DNA of 64,000 nucleotides from Actinoplanes subtropicus. GTDB lineage: Bacteria > Actinomycetota > Actinomycetes > Mycobacteriales > Micromonosporaceae. The position numbers and the translations under genes were made by a program. The stretch lies in contig NZ_JOJL01000027.1 in assembly GCF_000721705.1 (NCBI RefSeq), positions 62,001-126,000 of the forward strand. The letters are read 5' to 3'. The notes beneath the pieces were generated by a model that saw only the letters and a program-made list of their open reading frames with translations, made no database searches and had not been told where the DNA came from. Positions 1 to 9,185 of the stretch are shown here, piece after piece; positions within the stretch are counted from its first letter, which is position 1; each line of letters starts with the position of its first letter.

Positions 1-830
1 GGGCGTTCGAAGCCGGGGCCGGGGCGCAGGCCGGCGAAGTCGGGGCGGCGGGAGGCCAGGCGGTGGTCGATCATGTGGGCGATCACCCCGGCGGATTCCG
101 GGCGCTGCATGACCGTCAGGTGGTCGCCGGCGATCCGCTGCAGGTGCATCTGCCGGGCCAGGCCGTTCCAGAGCAGCCCGGTGTCGGCGCCGAAGTGCCG
201 GTCCTCCGCCGAGGCGATCAGCGTGACCTCGCCGTCGTAGTACCGCGGGCGGTACCCGCTGAGCGCGGCGAGCGCGTTGGCGGTCACGTCCGGCGTCCCC
301 GGCTCGGCGGGCCGCAGGGTGTCCACCGCGTCGGTGTCCCGGCGCCGCAGTCGCTGGATCAGGCGTCCGCCCCGGCGGCGGAACTCGGCGGCGGCCTGCA
401 GCGGCGGCATCCGCACGATGCGTACCAGCTGCCAGCCGGTACGCCGGACCAGCGCCCGCGCCCACGTCTTGCGCGGCCAGTACCGCTCGTCGAACAGCGC
501 GTCGATCAGGAACAGCGACTCGACGGTCTCCCCAGCCGCCTGTAGCTGTTGTGCCATCTCGAACGCGACCAGCCCGCCGAACGAGTACCCGCCGAGCCGG
601 TACGGCCCCGCCCGCTGCACGCCGCGGACGGCGCTCACCAGCGCGGTGGCCATCGCCTCGAGGCCCGGCTCCGACTCGACGGTCGGCGCCACCGCGTAGA
701 CCGCCTGCGGCCCGGTGACGGCGGCCGCGAGATCGGCCAATTCGTTCGGGTCGCCCTCCAGGCCGGGCACCAGGAACAGCGCCTCGTCCCGGAGGCCGGC
801 CCGGAGCAGTTCGATCGCGACCGCGCTCAT
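1..830 (-). CDS. Thioesterase of NRPS/PKS type (3' end outside window)
   Basis: Alpha/beta-hydrolase thioesterase of the kind that releases or edits acyl chains on carrier proteins of nonribosomal peptide or polyketide assembly lines; cytoplasmic. About 276 residues are visible from the ATG at 830; the end lies beyond the left edge. Seen: an early LFLVPGLEGD strand, the nucleophile elbow GYSFGG at residues 81-86 (Ser83), a following LIDALFDE strand, and GDHLTV with the probable catalytic His near residue 237. The ATG overlaps the TGA of the upstream flavoprotein gene (ATGA), so the two are probably translationally coupled. No carrier or adenylation domain is in view, so membership of a biosynthetic cluster to the left is inference. 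Confidence 0.85.
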   Translation of the reverse strand, partial: MSAVAIELLRAGLRDEALFLVPGLEGDPNELADLAAAVTGPQAVYAVAPTVESEPGLEAMATALVSAVRGVQRAGPYRLGGYSFGGLVAFEMAQQLQAAGETVESLFLIDALFDERYWPRKTWARALVRRTGWQLVRIVRMPPLQAAAEFRRRGGRLIQRLRRRDTDAVDTLRPAEPGTPDVTANALAALSGYRPRYYDGEVTLIASAEDRHFGADTGLLWNGLARQMHLQRIAGDHLTVMQRPESAGVIAHMIDHRLASRRPDFAGLRPGPGFER

Positions 831-2029
831 GCGGTTGTCAGGCGACGGGCGCGGCGGGCGATCCGGCCGGCGACCAGCGGTGCCACGTACTCGGCGCCGA
901 CCATGAAGCGCATCAGCGGTCCGTAGCTGTTGGCGGCGGCCGGCCCGACGATGTAGAGCCCGTCGACCGAGCTCTCGAAGCTGCCGTTGAGCACCGCCAT
1001 CCCGGCGTGCGTGCGGATCCCCCGCCGTACCCGCTCGCTGATGAACTGGAGCCGGTCGACGTCCGGCGAGTAGCCGGTCGCCGCGATCACGTGGTCGGTG
1101 ACCCGTTCGGTCCGGGTGCCGTCGGGCCCGCGGAGCACCAGCTTGACCCGGCCGCTCTCCTCGCTCGCCGACACGAGGTGGGTGCCGAGCAGGGTCGTGA
1201 CGCCGGCCTCCATCCGGGCCTTCATCGGGTAGCCGGATGCCGGGCCGAGGTGCCGTTTGACGACCTTCACCCGGAAGTCGCCGGGCAGGAAGCGGAACAG
1301 CCCGGGCCGGTTCTGGCAGAGCCACGAGCGCCAGCCGGGGCCGAGGCCGGACGACGGCGCCTTGATCTCTTCCCAGCGGGTGCGGGGCTTGCCGCTGGGC
1401 GCGCCGGCGAACTTCAGCTTGCTGCTGCGGGCCACCAGCGAGGTGGTGGCGCCCCACTCGGACAGGAACACCGCGACGTCGACGGCGGAGGCGCCGCCGC
1501 CGATCACGGTGACGTCCTGCCCCGCGAAGCCGGACAGGTCGTGGTGCGCGGAGCTGTGCGTGACCAGCCGCGCCGGCAGGGACTTCAGTTCGTCGGGCAT
1601 CCGGCCGAAGTGGGTGATGCCGACCGCGCTGACCACCAGGTCGGCGGTGAGCGTGTCGCCGTTGTCGAGGCCGATGGTGAAAAGGTCGCCGTCCTTGTCG
1701 ACCGAGACGACCTGGTTCTCCTGGAGGTCGGGCACGAAGCGCTGCTGGAAGTCGCGCGCGTAGTCGACAAAGGTGTCAACTTTGACCGGAATATCGGTGT
1801 CGTGGTACGGAATGCCCTGGTCGGCGCAGTAATTGGCCAGCGTGCCCTTTCCGTCCGGGTCGCTGAGGCTGGAGGCGAAGCCATCCGATTTGAGGAGCAT
1901 CCCGGCGGGTACGTGCCGCGCCCACGTGTCGATGGGCACGCCGAAGATCCGATATTGAATGCCCAGTGAGCGAAGGTGCGCGGCGATCGAGAGCCCGTAC
2001 GGTCCCGCCCCGATGATGGCCACTGTCAC
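827..2029 (-). CDS. FAD/NAD(P)-binding oxidoreductase, flavin-monooxygenase-like
   Basis: A 400-residue flavoprotein with two dinucleotide folds. The N-terminal FAD motif GAGPYG is at residues 7-12. A second Rossmann motif, GGGASAVD, lies near residue 177, and a late ATGYSPD motif is typical of flavin-dependent N- or Baeyer-Villiger-type monooxygenases. The substrate cannot be read from sequence. Translation starts at a GTG with a GGGAC-like ribosome site. The 3' end overlaps the thioesterase start by 4 nt, which suggests a tailoring oxidation in the same pathway (inference). A 187-bp AT-richer gap separates it from the aminotransferase gene, so it may have its own promoter. A plain NADPH-dependent disulfide-type reductase is less likely because no CxxC is present. 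Confidence 0.8.
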   Translation of the reverse strand: MTVAIIGAGPYGLSIAAHLRSLGIQYRIFGVPIDTWARHVPAGMLLKSDGFASSLSDPDGKGTLANYCADQGIPYHDTDIPVKVDTFVDYARDFQQRFVPDLQENQVVSVDKDGDLFTIGLDNGDTLTADLVVSAVGITHFGRMPDELKSLPARLVTHSSAHHDLSGFAGQDVTVIGGGASAVDVAVFLSEWGATTSLVARSSKLKFAGAPSGKPRTRWEEIKAPSSGLGPGWRSWLCQNRPGLFRFLPGDFRVKVVKRHLGPASGYPMKARMEAGVTTLLGTHLVSASEESGRVKLVLRGPDGTRTERVTDHVIAATGYSPDVDRLQFISERVRRGIRTHAGMAVLNGSFESSVDGLYIVGPAAANSYGPLMRFMVGAEYVAPLVAGRIARRARRLTTA

Positions 2030-2216
2030 TGCGACCGTCCCAACGATTCAGTGTGTGTTGACCGCCGATTTTTTTCGGTGGCGCGGGGAATGTTAATGAC
2101 CCAGAAACTTCACAGGTAGCGCCTGCAAGGCTGGCGAAGTGTCAGATAGTCGCCGGGCCGGCACCGATCTGGCGATGCCGACTCGGCCGAAATAGCGATG
2201 CCGATGTCGCGCCGGA

Positions 2217-3518
2217 TCAGCCTATGCGCGACTCCGCGTCGACCCGGGTGATGGCGTCGGTGAGGACCGCCAGTCCCTCGCGCGCCTCCTCCTCGGTGAG
2301 GGTGAGCGCCGGCCCGATCCGGATGACGTTGCCGTAGAGGCCGCCCTTGCCGACCAGCAGGCCGCCGGCCTTGCACTCGTCGAAGACCCGTACGGTCGCG
2401 GCCGGGTCCGGCTCCGTCGTGCCGGGACGGACGAACTCGAGGCCGACCATCAGGCCCTTTCCGCGCACCTCGGCCAGGATCGGCAGGTCCAGCGCGCGCA
2501 GTCCATCCAGGAGGATCGCGCCGACCCGGGCCGCGTTGGCCTGCAGGTCGTGCGAGAGCACGTAATCCAGCACCGCGTTGCCGGCCGCCGCCGAGAGCGG
2601 GTTGCCGCCGAACGTGGAGAAGCTGATCGCCGGCACCGCGTTCATCACCGACGCCCGGCCGACCACCCCGCCCAGCGCGAATCCGTTTCCGATCCCCTTC
2701 GCGAACGTGATCAGGTCGGGCGTCACGCCGTGCGCCTGATAGCCCCAGAAGTGCTCGCCGGTGCGGCCCCACCCGGTCTGCACCTCGTCCGCGATCAGCA
2801 GAATGCCGAATTCCTTCAAGACTTTCTGGTACGCACCGAGCACGCCGTCGGGTGCCGCGACGAACCCGCCGACCCCCTGGATCGGCTCCGCGATCAGCGC
2901 CGCCACGTCCCCGGCGGTGACCGTCGCGAGTACTTCGCGCAGGTCGTCCACCGCGGCCTCGGCAAGGTCCTCGGTAGAGAGACCTGCCATCCGGCCGCGC
3001 AGCCGGTCGCCGGACGCCAGCCAGGACACGTTGACCGGGCTGAGCGAGCTGGACGACCAGGAGCGGTGTCCGGTGATCGCCATGGTCGCGAACGTACGGC
3101 CGTGGTAGCTGTTCTTGATCGCCAGAATCTGGTTGGACCGGCGCACGTTCGTGGCCATCAGCAGTGCGGTCTCGTTGGCCTCGGTGCCGGAGTTGGTGAG
3201 GAACACCCGCGCGTCCGGGATGCCGGAGACCCGGGCGATCTTCTCGGCCAGCTCGACCTGCTGGCGGATCAGGTAGAGCGTCGAGGTGTGCACCACGCCG
3301 GTGGCCAGCTGCCGGCGGACCGCCTCGTTGATCTCGGCGACGTCGTACCCGATCATGTTGGTCAGCACGCCGCCGAAGAAGTCCAGGTAGGAGCGTCCGG
3401 AGGCGTCGGTGACCCGCCGGCCGGAGCCGGACACGATTTCGATCGCCTCCTCGCCGTAGTAGATCGGCATCCAGTCCGGCAACACCGCGCGATGGCGGGC
3501 GAGCAGCTCATCGGTCAT
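2217..3518 (-). CDS. Class III (PLP) aminotransferase, probable beta-alanine aminotransferase
   Basis: 433-residue PLP enzyme of the omega-amino-acid aminotransferase group. Seen: NSGTEANE (109-116), the DEVQTG aspartate that pairs with the pyridine nitrogen (244-249), and the Schiff-base lysine in TFAKGIGNG (Lys274); length matches the family. The start is ATG with a strong GGAGGGG ribosome site 6 nt away. It lies 19 bp downstream of the MocR regulator on the same strand and next to the pyrimidine-degradation operon, whose ureidopropionase step releases beta-alanine. Transamination of beta-alanine to malonate semialdehyde is therefore the most economical role (inference). Other family substrates such as 4-aminobutyrate remain possible. 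Confidence 0.85.
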   Translation of the reverse strand: MTDELLARHRAVLPDWMPIYYGEEAIEIVSGSGRRVTDASGRSYLDFFGGVLTNMIGYDVAEINEAVRRQLATGVVHTSTLYLIRQQVELAEKIARVSGIPDARVFLTNSGTEANETALLMATNVRRSNQILAIKNSYHGRTFATMAITGHRSWSSSSLSPVNVSWLASGDRLRGRMAGLSTEDLAEAAVDDLREVLATVTAGDVAALIAEPIQGVGGFVAAPDGVLGAYQKVLKEFGILLIADEVQTGWGRTGEHFWGYQAHGVTPDLITFAKGIGNGFALGGVVGRASVMNAVPAISFSTFGGNPLSAAAGNAVLDYVLSHDLQANAARVGAILLDGLRALDLPILAEVRGKGLMVGLEFVRPGTTEPDPAATVRVFDECKAGGLLVGKGGLYGNVIRIGPALTLTEEEAREGLAVLTDAITRVDAESRIG

Positions 3519-3537
3519 CAGAATCCCCTCCGGTGGA

Positions 3538-4914
3538 TCAGCGCCAGCCGCGCGGGTGCGGCCGGACTCGGGCGCCGCTGCCGCGGCTGTCCAGGATGGC
3601 CGCCGACGCGAGCGCGTCGGCGAGGTGGTCGAAGCCGTCGGCGACCAGCCCGGCGGTGACCCGGACGTGATCGGTGGCGAGCGGGGTGACGCAGAACGGC
3701 GCGCCGGGCGCGACCGCGATGCCGCGCGCGGCCAGGGACACCATGGCGATCTGCTGGTCGTCGACCGCCATCCAGAGGTTGATCCCGTCGGCGGCGGTCG
3801 CGGAGACCCCGCGGTCGTGCAGCTTGGCGAGCAGGGTCGCGCGTCTCCGGGCGTACGCCCGGCGGGCCCCCGCCACCTGGGCCACCGCGCCCGGGTCGGT
3901 GAGCAGGTCGAGCAGCACCCCCTGCAGCAGCCGGCTGGACCAGCCCGGCCCGAGCAGCCGCCGGTCGGCCACCGCCGAGACGATCGAGCCGGGCCCGCCG
4001 ATCGCGGCCAGTCGCAGGTCGGGCCCGTGGCTCTTGGAGAAGCTGGCCACGTGCACGGTGCGGCCGGGCAGGTGCCGGCCGACGCTGACCGGCGGGGCGG
4101 TGGCGATGTCGCCGGCGTGGTCGTCCTCGACCACCACCACGCCCGGGAAGTCGGCCAGCACGGCGGCCAGCGCGGCGGCCCGGGCCGGGGTGATGCTGGC
4201 CCCGGTCGGGTTGTGCGCCCGCGGCTGGAGGAAGACGGCGACCGCGGGGTACTCGGTCAGCACCGCGCGCAGCCGGTCGGGCAGCATGCCGTGCTCGTCC
4301 ATCGGCACCCCGAGCACCTCGGCGCCGACCGTCTGCAGCAGGTCGAGCAGGGGCGGGAAGGCCGGGTTCTCGACGATCACGTGGTCGCCGAAGCGGACCA
4401 CCGCGTCGATCACCCGGTCCAGGGCGTCCAGGGCGCCGTCGACCACGGTGAGCCCGTCCGGCGGGTACGGCCACCGGTTGCGCAGCACGGTCTCCAGCAT
4501 TGGCAGCACCGGCTCGTCGAGGTAGCTGCTGGCCAGCCGCCCGTCGCCGATCCGCTTGAGGGCATCGCTGAGGTCGGGCAGCAGGTCGTGGTCGGGCACG
4601 CCGGTGGACAGCTCGAGCACGGCCGGCGCCTCGGGGTGGCTCATCTGCGCGTACCGGAAGCTCTGCCGGGAGCCGGCCGCCGGGGTCACGAACGAGCCGG
4701 ACCGGCCGCGGGTCTGGATCGCCCCGGCCCGGGTCAGGCTGCGCCACGCCTCGCTCACCGTGGTCGGGCTGACCCCGAGCTCCCGGGCGACGTCGCGGAC
4801 GGTGGGCAGCCGGGATCCGGCCGGCAGCTCCCCGGCACTCACCAGACGGCCGACCGCCGCGGCGATCCCCCGAGCGCTGCGGTCCTCCACCGCACCTGCG
4901 ATAACGCTGAGCAA
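3538..4914 (-). CDS. MocR-type regulator (GntR HTH fused to aminotransferase domain)
   Basis: Transcription factor with an N-terminal winged helix (about residues 10-70; LPTVRDVARELGVSPTTVSE is the recognition part) fused to a fold-type I aminotransferase-like domain. That domain keeps the PLP lysine in SFSKSHGPD (near residue 280). MocR proteins commonly bind PLP or an amino-acid adduct as a signal. I place the start at the TTG at 4914, preceded by GAGGT, because homologous N-termini begin roughly 15 residues before the DRSARG stretch. The frame is open upstream to a TTG at 4950, and a GTG at 4890 is also possible. It is divergent from the pyrimidine operon and cotranscribed with the aminotransferase, so it is the likely local regulator of both. 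Confidence 0.85.
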   Translation of the reverse strand: MLSVIAGAVEDRSARGIAAAVGRLVSAGELPAGSRLPTVRDVARELGVSPTTVSEAWRSLTRAGAIQTRGRSGSFVTPAAGSRQSFRYAQMSHPEAPAVLELSTGVPDHDLLPDLSDALKRIGDGRLASSYLDEPVLPMLETVLRNRWPYPPDGLTVVDGALDALDRVIDAVVRFGDHVIVENPAFPPLLDLLQTVGAEVLGVPMDEHGMLPDRLRAVLTEYPAVAVFLQPRAHNPTGASITPARAAALAAVLADFPGVVVVEDDHAGDIATAPPVSVGRHLPGRTVHVASFSKSHGPDLRLAAIGGPGSIVSAVADRRLLGPGWSSRLLQGVLLDLLTDPGAVAQVAGARRAYARRRATLLAKLHDRGVSATAADGINLWMAVDDQQIAMVSLAARGIAVAPGAPFCVTPLATDHVRVTAGLVADGFDHLADALASAAILDSRGSGARVRPHPRGWR

Positions 4915-4950
4915 GTTACCTCGCAGAAACTTTTTGTTACAGCCGGGCAA

Positions 4951-4979
4951 TTGTCCGGCACGACGTGTGTCGTTAGTGT
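4951..4979 (+). promoter_or_regulatory. Promoter of pyrimidine operon with embedded inverted repeat
   Basis: TTGTCC (4951-4956), a 17-bp spacer and TAGTGT (4974-4979) form a credible sigma-70-type promoter facing the ureidopropionase gene, leaving a leader of about 120 nt. The spacer contains the inverted repeat ACGAC-GTGT-GTCGT (4960-4973), well placed for a repressor, and the adjacent MocR protein is the obvious candidate. The boxes and repeat are seen; the binding protein is inferred. Confidence 0.5.
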
Positions 4980-5105
4980 CCTACGGCATCTGAACCCGCC
5001 ACGCAAGCTCTAGCGAACCGCCTATAACGGGGAGTAGACACACGATCACGGGCGCTGCCACCGCGCGCCCCGGAGCTCCAAGATCAAACGAGAGGGGCAG
5101 CAGTC

Positions 5106-5945
5106 ATGACCGACGTCGTTCGCGCCGCCCTCGTCCAGACCACCTGGACGGGCGACAAGGAATCGATGATCAAGGCCCACGAGGACTATGCCCGCGACGC
5201 CGCCGCGCAGGGCGCGAAGGTGATCTGCTTCCAGGAACTCTTCTACGGGCCGTACTTCTGCCAGGTACAGGACGCCGCGTACTACGAGTACGCCGAGTCG
5301 ATCCCCGGCCCGACCACCGAGCGCTTCCAGGCGCTCGCCGCCGAGCTGGGCATGGTCATGGTCCTGCCGATGTACGAGAAGGAGCAGGAGGGCGTCCTCT
5401 ACAACACCGCGGCGGTCCTCGACGCCGACGGCAGCTACCTCGGCAAGTACCGCAAGCACCACATCCCGCAGGTCAAAGGCTTCTGGGAGAAGTTCTACTT
5501 CCGGCCCGGCAACCTCGGCTTCCCGGTCTTCGACACCGCGGTCGGCAAGGTCGGCGTGTACATCTGCTACGACCGGCACTTCCCGGAGGGCTGGCGCGAG
5601 CTGGGCCTGGGCGGCGCGCAGATCGTCTTCAACCCGTCGGCCACCAGCCGCGGCCTGTCCAGCTACCTGTGGCAGCTGGAGCAGCCGGCCAGCGCGGTCG
5701 CCAACGAGTACTACATCGGCGCGATCAACCGGGTCGGCATCGAGGAACTGGGCGACGACGACTTCTACGGCCAGTCGTACTTCGTCGACCCGGAGGGCAA
5801 GTTCGTCGGCGAGGTCGGCGACACCCACAACCCCGAGCTGATCGTTCGGGATCTGGACCTGAGCCTGATCAAGACGGTCCGCGAGCGCTGGCAGTTCTAC
5901 CGCGACCGCCGCCCGGAGAGCTACACCCGGACGGTGGAACTGTGA
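5106..5945 (+). CDS. Beta-ureidopropionase (N-carbamoyl-beta-alanine amidohydrolase), nitrilase superfamily
   Basis: 279-residue carbon-nitrogen hydrolase that would convert N-carbamoyl-beta-alanine to beta-alanine, CO2 and ammonia, the last step of reductive pyrimidine breakdown. The nitrilase triad is visible: Glu44 in FQELF, Lys117 in YRKHHIP and Cys154 in YICYDRHFPE. ATG at 5106 follows a GAGAGGGG ribosome site. Its stop overlaps the GTG start of dihydropyrimidinase (GTGA), the first of several 4-nt overlaps that make 5106-10704 a tightly coupled operon. N-carbamoyl-D-amino-acid hydrolase is the main alternative. The pairing with dihydropyrimidinase and an omega-aminotransferase favours the pyrimidine role. 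Confidence 0.88.
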   Translation: MTDVVRAALVQTTWTGDKESMIKAHEDYARDAAAQGAKVICFQELFYGPYFCQVQDAAYYEYAESIPGPTTERFQALAAELGMVMVLPMYEKEQEGVLYNTAAVLDADGSYLGKYRKHHIPQVKGFWEKFYFRPGNLGFPVFDTAVGKVGVYICYDRHFPEGWRELGLGGAQIVFNPSATSRGLSSYLWQLEQPASAVANEYYIGAINRVGIEELGDDDFYGQSYFVDPEGKFVGEVGDTHNPELIVRDLDLSLIKTVRERWQFYRDRRPESYTRTVEL

Positions 5946-7342
5946 GCATCCTGATCAAGGGCGGCACGGTGGTGGGACCCACCGGGCCGTACGCCGGGGA
6001 CGTGCTGGTGGACGGCGAGACGATCGCCGCGATCTTCGCACCGGGGAAGGGCCCGGAGGGTCCCGAGGTCATCGACGCCACCGGGAAGTACGTCATCCCC
6101 GGCGCGGTCGACGCGCATACCCACATGGAGCTCCCGTTCGGCGGCACGCACGCCAGCGACACCTTCGACACCGGCACCAAGGCGGCCGCGATCGGCGGCA
6201 CCACCACGATCGTCGACTTCGCGGTGCAGCGCTACGGCGAGGTGGTGCAGGACGGCCTGGCCGCCTGGCACGGCAAGGCGGACGGCAACTGCCACATCGA
6301 CTACGCCTTCCACATGATCCTGGGCGGCGTGGACGACGACGCGCTCAAGGCGATGGACCAGCTGGTCGCGACCGAGGGCATCACGAGCTTCAAGCTGTTC
6401 ATGGCGTACCCCGGGGTCTTCTACTCCGACGACGGCCAGATCCTGCGCGCCATGCAGAAGGCGCGGGAGAACGGCGCCATGATCATGATGCACGCGGAGA
6501 ACGGGCCGGCCATCGACGTGCTGGTCAAGCAGGCCCTGGAACGCGGCGAGACGGACCCGATCCACCACGGCCTGACCCGGCCGCAGGAGCTGGAGGCGGA
6601 GGCGACCAGCCGGGCGATCTGGCTGGCCGCCGTGGCCGCCGACTGCCCGCTCTACATCGTGCACCTGAGCGCCTCCAAGGCCCTCGAACAGGTCAAGGCG
6701 GCCCGCGACCTGGGCCGCAACGTGTTCGCCGAGACCTGCCCGCAGTACCTCTACCTGACGCTCGAGGACCAGCTGGGCGCGCCCGGCTTCGAGGGCGCCA
6801 AGTGGGTCTGCTCCACTCCCCTGCGCAGCAAGCACGAGAGCCACCGCGCCGACCTCTGGCAGGGCCTGCGTACCAACGACCTGTCCGTGGTGTCGACCGA
6901 CCACTGCCCGTTCTGCATGAAGGACCAGAAGGAGCTGGGCCTCGGCGACTTCTCCAAGATCCCGAACGGCATCGGCAGCGTCGAGCACCGGGTGGACCTG
7001 CTCTACCAGGGCGTCGTCGACAAGAAGCTGTCCCTGGCCCGCTGGGTGGAGACGATCGCGACCACGCCGGCCCGGATGTTCGGCCTCTACCCGAAGAAGG
7101 GCGTGATCGCGCCCGGATCGGACGCCGACATCGTGCTGTACGACCCGGACGGCCGCACCCGGATCAGCGTCGAGACGCACCACATGAACATGGACCACTC
7201 CGCCTGGGAGGGCTGGGAGATCGACGGCCGGGTCGACACGGTCATGTCGCGCGGCGAGGTGATCGCCGCGGGCGGCGAGTACACCGGCCGGGCCGGCCGC
7301 GGCCGGTACCTCAAGCGCGGCCTCTCCGACTACCTGCTCTAG
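5942..7342 (+). CDS. hydA: Dihydropyrimidinase / D-hydantoinase
   Basis: 466-residue cyclic amidohydrolase that opens dihydrouracil, dihydrothymine or hydantoin rings. Seen: the metal-binding HTH at residues 59-61 (VDAHTHMELPFGG), the lysine expected to be carboxylated (Lys151 in SFKLFMAYPG), a further metal His in MMHAENG (His184), and a late STDHCPF aspartate. The start is a GTG overlapping the preceding stop. The open frame extends further upstream, but that part is an antisense-like shadow of the ureidopropionase gene. Length and motifs match bacterial dihydropyrimidinases rather than allantoinase or dihydroorotase. Confidence 0.92.
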   Translation: MSILIKGGTVVGPTGPYAGDVLVDGETIAAIFAPGKGPEGPEVIDATGKYVIPGAVDAHTHMELPFGGTHASDTFDTGTKAAAIGGTTTIVDFAVQRYGEVVQDGLAAWHGKADGNCHIDYAFHMILGGVDDDALKAMDQLVATEGITSFKLFMAYPGVFYSDDGQILRAMQKARENGAMIMMHAENGPAIDVLVKQALERGETDPIHHGLTRPQELEAEATSRAIWLAAVAADCPLYIVHLSASKALEQVKAARDLGRNVFAETCPQYLYLTLEDQLGAPGFEGAKWVCSTPLRSKHESHRADLWQGLRTNDLSVVSTDHCPFCMKDQKELGLGDFSKIPNGIGSVEHRVDLLYQGVVDKKLSLARWVETIATTPARMFGLYPKKGVIAPGSDADIVLYDPDGRTRISVETHHMNMDHSAWEGWEIDGRVDTVMSRGEVIAAGGEYTGRAGRGRYLKRGLSDYLL

Positions 7343-7350
7343 GGGCGTAC

Positions 7351-8346
7351 ATGGACATTGGTGTTGTGCTGCAGAACGACCCGCCCGCGCTGGGCGTGGT
7401 CGAGCTGGCGAAGAAGGCCGAGGACGCGGGCTTCAGCCACGTGTGGACGTTCGACTCGCACGTGCTGTGGCAGGAGCCGTTCGTCGTCTACTCGAAGATC
7501 CTCGACGCGACCGAACGGGTGATCGTCGGCCCGATGGTCACCAACCCGGGCACCCGGGACTGGACGGTCACCGCGTCGCTGTTCGCCACGCTCAACGAGA
7601 TGTACGGCAACCGGACCATCTGCGGGATCGGCCGGGGCGACTCGGCGCTGCGCGTGCTCGGCCTGCAGCCGCAGACCCTCGGCCAGCTCCGCGAGTCGGT
7701 CCAGGTGATCAAGGGGCTCGGCAACGGCGAGAAGGTGACCGTACGAGGTCAGGAATTGCAGTTCGCCTGGGCGCCCGACAGCCGGCTCGAGGTCTGGGTC
7801 GCCGCCTACGGGCCGAAGGCCCTGGCCCTGACCGGGGAGGTGGGCGACGGGTACATCCTGCAGCTGGCCGACCCGGACATCGCCGCCTGGATGATCTCCG
7901 CCGTCCGCAAGGCCGCCGCCGCGGCCGGCCGGGATCCGATGGCGATCAAGTTCTGTGTGGCCGCGCCGGCCTACGTCGGCGACAACGTGGAACACCAGCG
8001 GGAGCAGACCCGCTGGTTCGGTGGGATGGTCGGCAACCACGTGGCCGACATCGTCGCCCGGTACGGCGCGGACGGCGCGGTGCCGCAGGCGCTGACCGAC
8101 TACATCAAGGCGCGGCAGGGCTACGACTACTCCGAGCACGGGCGGGCCGGCAACACCCACACCACGTTCGTGCCCGACGAGATCGTGGACCGGTTCTGCG
8201 TGCTGGGTCCGGTCGCCGAACACCTCAAGCGATTGGCGGAGCTGAAGGCGCTCGGCGTGGACCAGTTCGCGGTCTATCTGCAGCACGACGCGAAGGACGA
8301 AACCCTCGCCGCCTACGGTGAGCAGATCATCCCGGCGTTCCGGTGA
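7351..8346 (+). CDS. LLM-class flavin/F420-dependent oxidoreductase
   Basis: 331-residue luciferase-like TIM-barrel enzyme. Seen: an N-terminal DIGVVLQND strand, FSHVWTFDSHVLWQEP, GPMVTNPGTRD and ICGIGRGDSA. These resemble the actinobacterial F420-dependent LLM group that I recall occurring beside dihydropyrimidinase genes. The reaction is unproven. It could supply the redox step before ring opening, since no dihydropyrimidine dehydrogenase is in view, or an oxidation like that of RutA. ATG at 7351 is 8 nt after the dihydropyrimidinase stop, and its TGA overlaps the GTG of the permease gene. Confidence 0.82.
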   Translation: MDIGVVLQNDPPALGVVELAKKAEDAGFSHVWTFDSHVLWQEPFVVYSKILDATERVIVGPMVTNPGTRDWTVTASLFATLNEMYGNRTICGIGRGDSALRVLGLQPQTLGQLRESVQVIKGLGNGEKVTVRGQELQFAWAPDSRLEVWVAAYGPKALALTGEVGDGYILQLADPDIAAWMISAVRKAAAAAGRDPMAIKFCVAAPAYVGDNVEHQREQTRWFGGMVGNHVADIVARYGADGAVPQALTDYIKARQGYDYSEHGRAGNTHTTFVPDEIVDRFCVLGPVAEHLKRLAELKALGVDQFAVYLQHDAKDETLAAYGEQIIPAFR

Positions 8347-9185
8347 GACGGATCCTCGCCATTCTGGCCGGGCTGCTCGTGATCGTGGCGCTGTGGGAGG
8401 GGTACAAGGCGGTCGGCAACCCGGACGGGACGGTCCTGTTCGGGGTGCGCGTTCTCCCTCGCGCCGACGACCTGTCCATGCCCCACGTGTGGACGGTCCT
8501 GCAACGGCTCGGCCGGCCGGAGCTCACCGGCGGCCGGCCAGTCTGGATCGTGGTGCTGCAGGCCTGCCTGTTCACGCTCGGGATCACCGCGGCCGGCTTC
8601 CTGGCCGGGGCGGCGGTCGGGCTGCTGCTGGCGGTCGCGATGCAACGGTTCCGGCTGGTCGAGCGCGGGCTGCTGCCGTACGTGATCCTCTCCCAGACCG
8701 TGCCGCTGGTGGCGCTCGCGCCGCTGGTGGCCGGCTGGGGCGGCACCATCATGCCGCCCTGGGCCACGGTCGCGGTGATCGCCTCGTACCTGGCGTTCTT
8801 CCCGGTCGCGGTCGGCATGCTGCGCGGTCTGCAGTCGCCGGCCGCGAGCGGGGTCGAGCTGATGCGCAGCTACGCGGCCGGGTGGTGGCGGACGCTGGTC
8901 AAGCTGCGGCTGCCGGCCTCGCTGCCGTACCTGTTCCCGGCGCTGCGGCTGGCCGGCGCGGCCGCCGTGGTCGGCGCGGTGGTCGGCGAGATCTCCACCG
9001 GCACCCGCGGCGGGATCGGCCGCCTGATCATCGAGTACTCCCGGGAGGCGACCAGCGACCCGGCCAAGGTCTACACCGCGATGCTCGGCGCCGCCCTGCT
9101 GGGCCTGGTCGTCGCCGGCGCGGTCAGCCTGTTCGAGCTGCCGCTCATGCGGCACCGGCGGCACGTGGAGGTGGTGACGCTATGA
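8343..9185 (+). CDS. ABC importer permease, NitT/TauT family (first of two)
   Basis: 280-residue inner-membrane subunit with about six hydrophobic segments. The cytoplasmic coupling loop includes SYAAGWWRTLVKLRLPASLP, the EAA-type region characteristic of nitrate/sulfonate/thiamine-precursor permeases. GTG start overlaps the LLM gene stop, and its own stop overlaps the ATPase start (ATGA). With the second permease at 9952 it probably forms a heterodimeric channel. Operon position implies import of the pyrimidine or hydantoin substrate (inference). Confidence 0.88.
   Translation: MRRILAILAGLLVIVALWEGYKAVGNPDGTVLFGVRVLPRADDLSMPHVWTVLQRLGRPELTGGRPVWIVVLQACLFTLGITAAGFLAGAAVGLLLAVAMQRFRLVERGLLPYVILSQTVPLVALAPLVAGWGGTIMPPWATVAVIASYLAFFPVAVGMLRGLQSPAASGVELMRSYAAGWWRTLVKLRLPASLPYLFPALRLAGAAAVVGAVVGEISTGTRGGIGRLIIEYSREATSDPAKVYTAMLGAALLGLVVAGAVSLFELPLMRHRRHVEVVTL

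Noticed and set aside
2068..2077. T-run near 2070 as an intrinsic terminator
   Set aside because: The flanking CCGCCGA/TCGGTGG pairing is short and imperfect, and placement relative to both neighbouring genes is ambiguous.
6802..7350. N-terminal extension of the LLM oxidoreductase frame
   Set aside because: It is out-of-frame dihydropyrimidinase DNA; family homology starts at the ATG at 7351.
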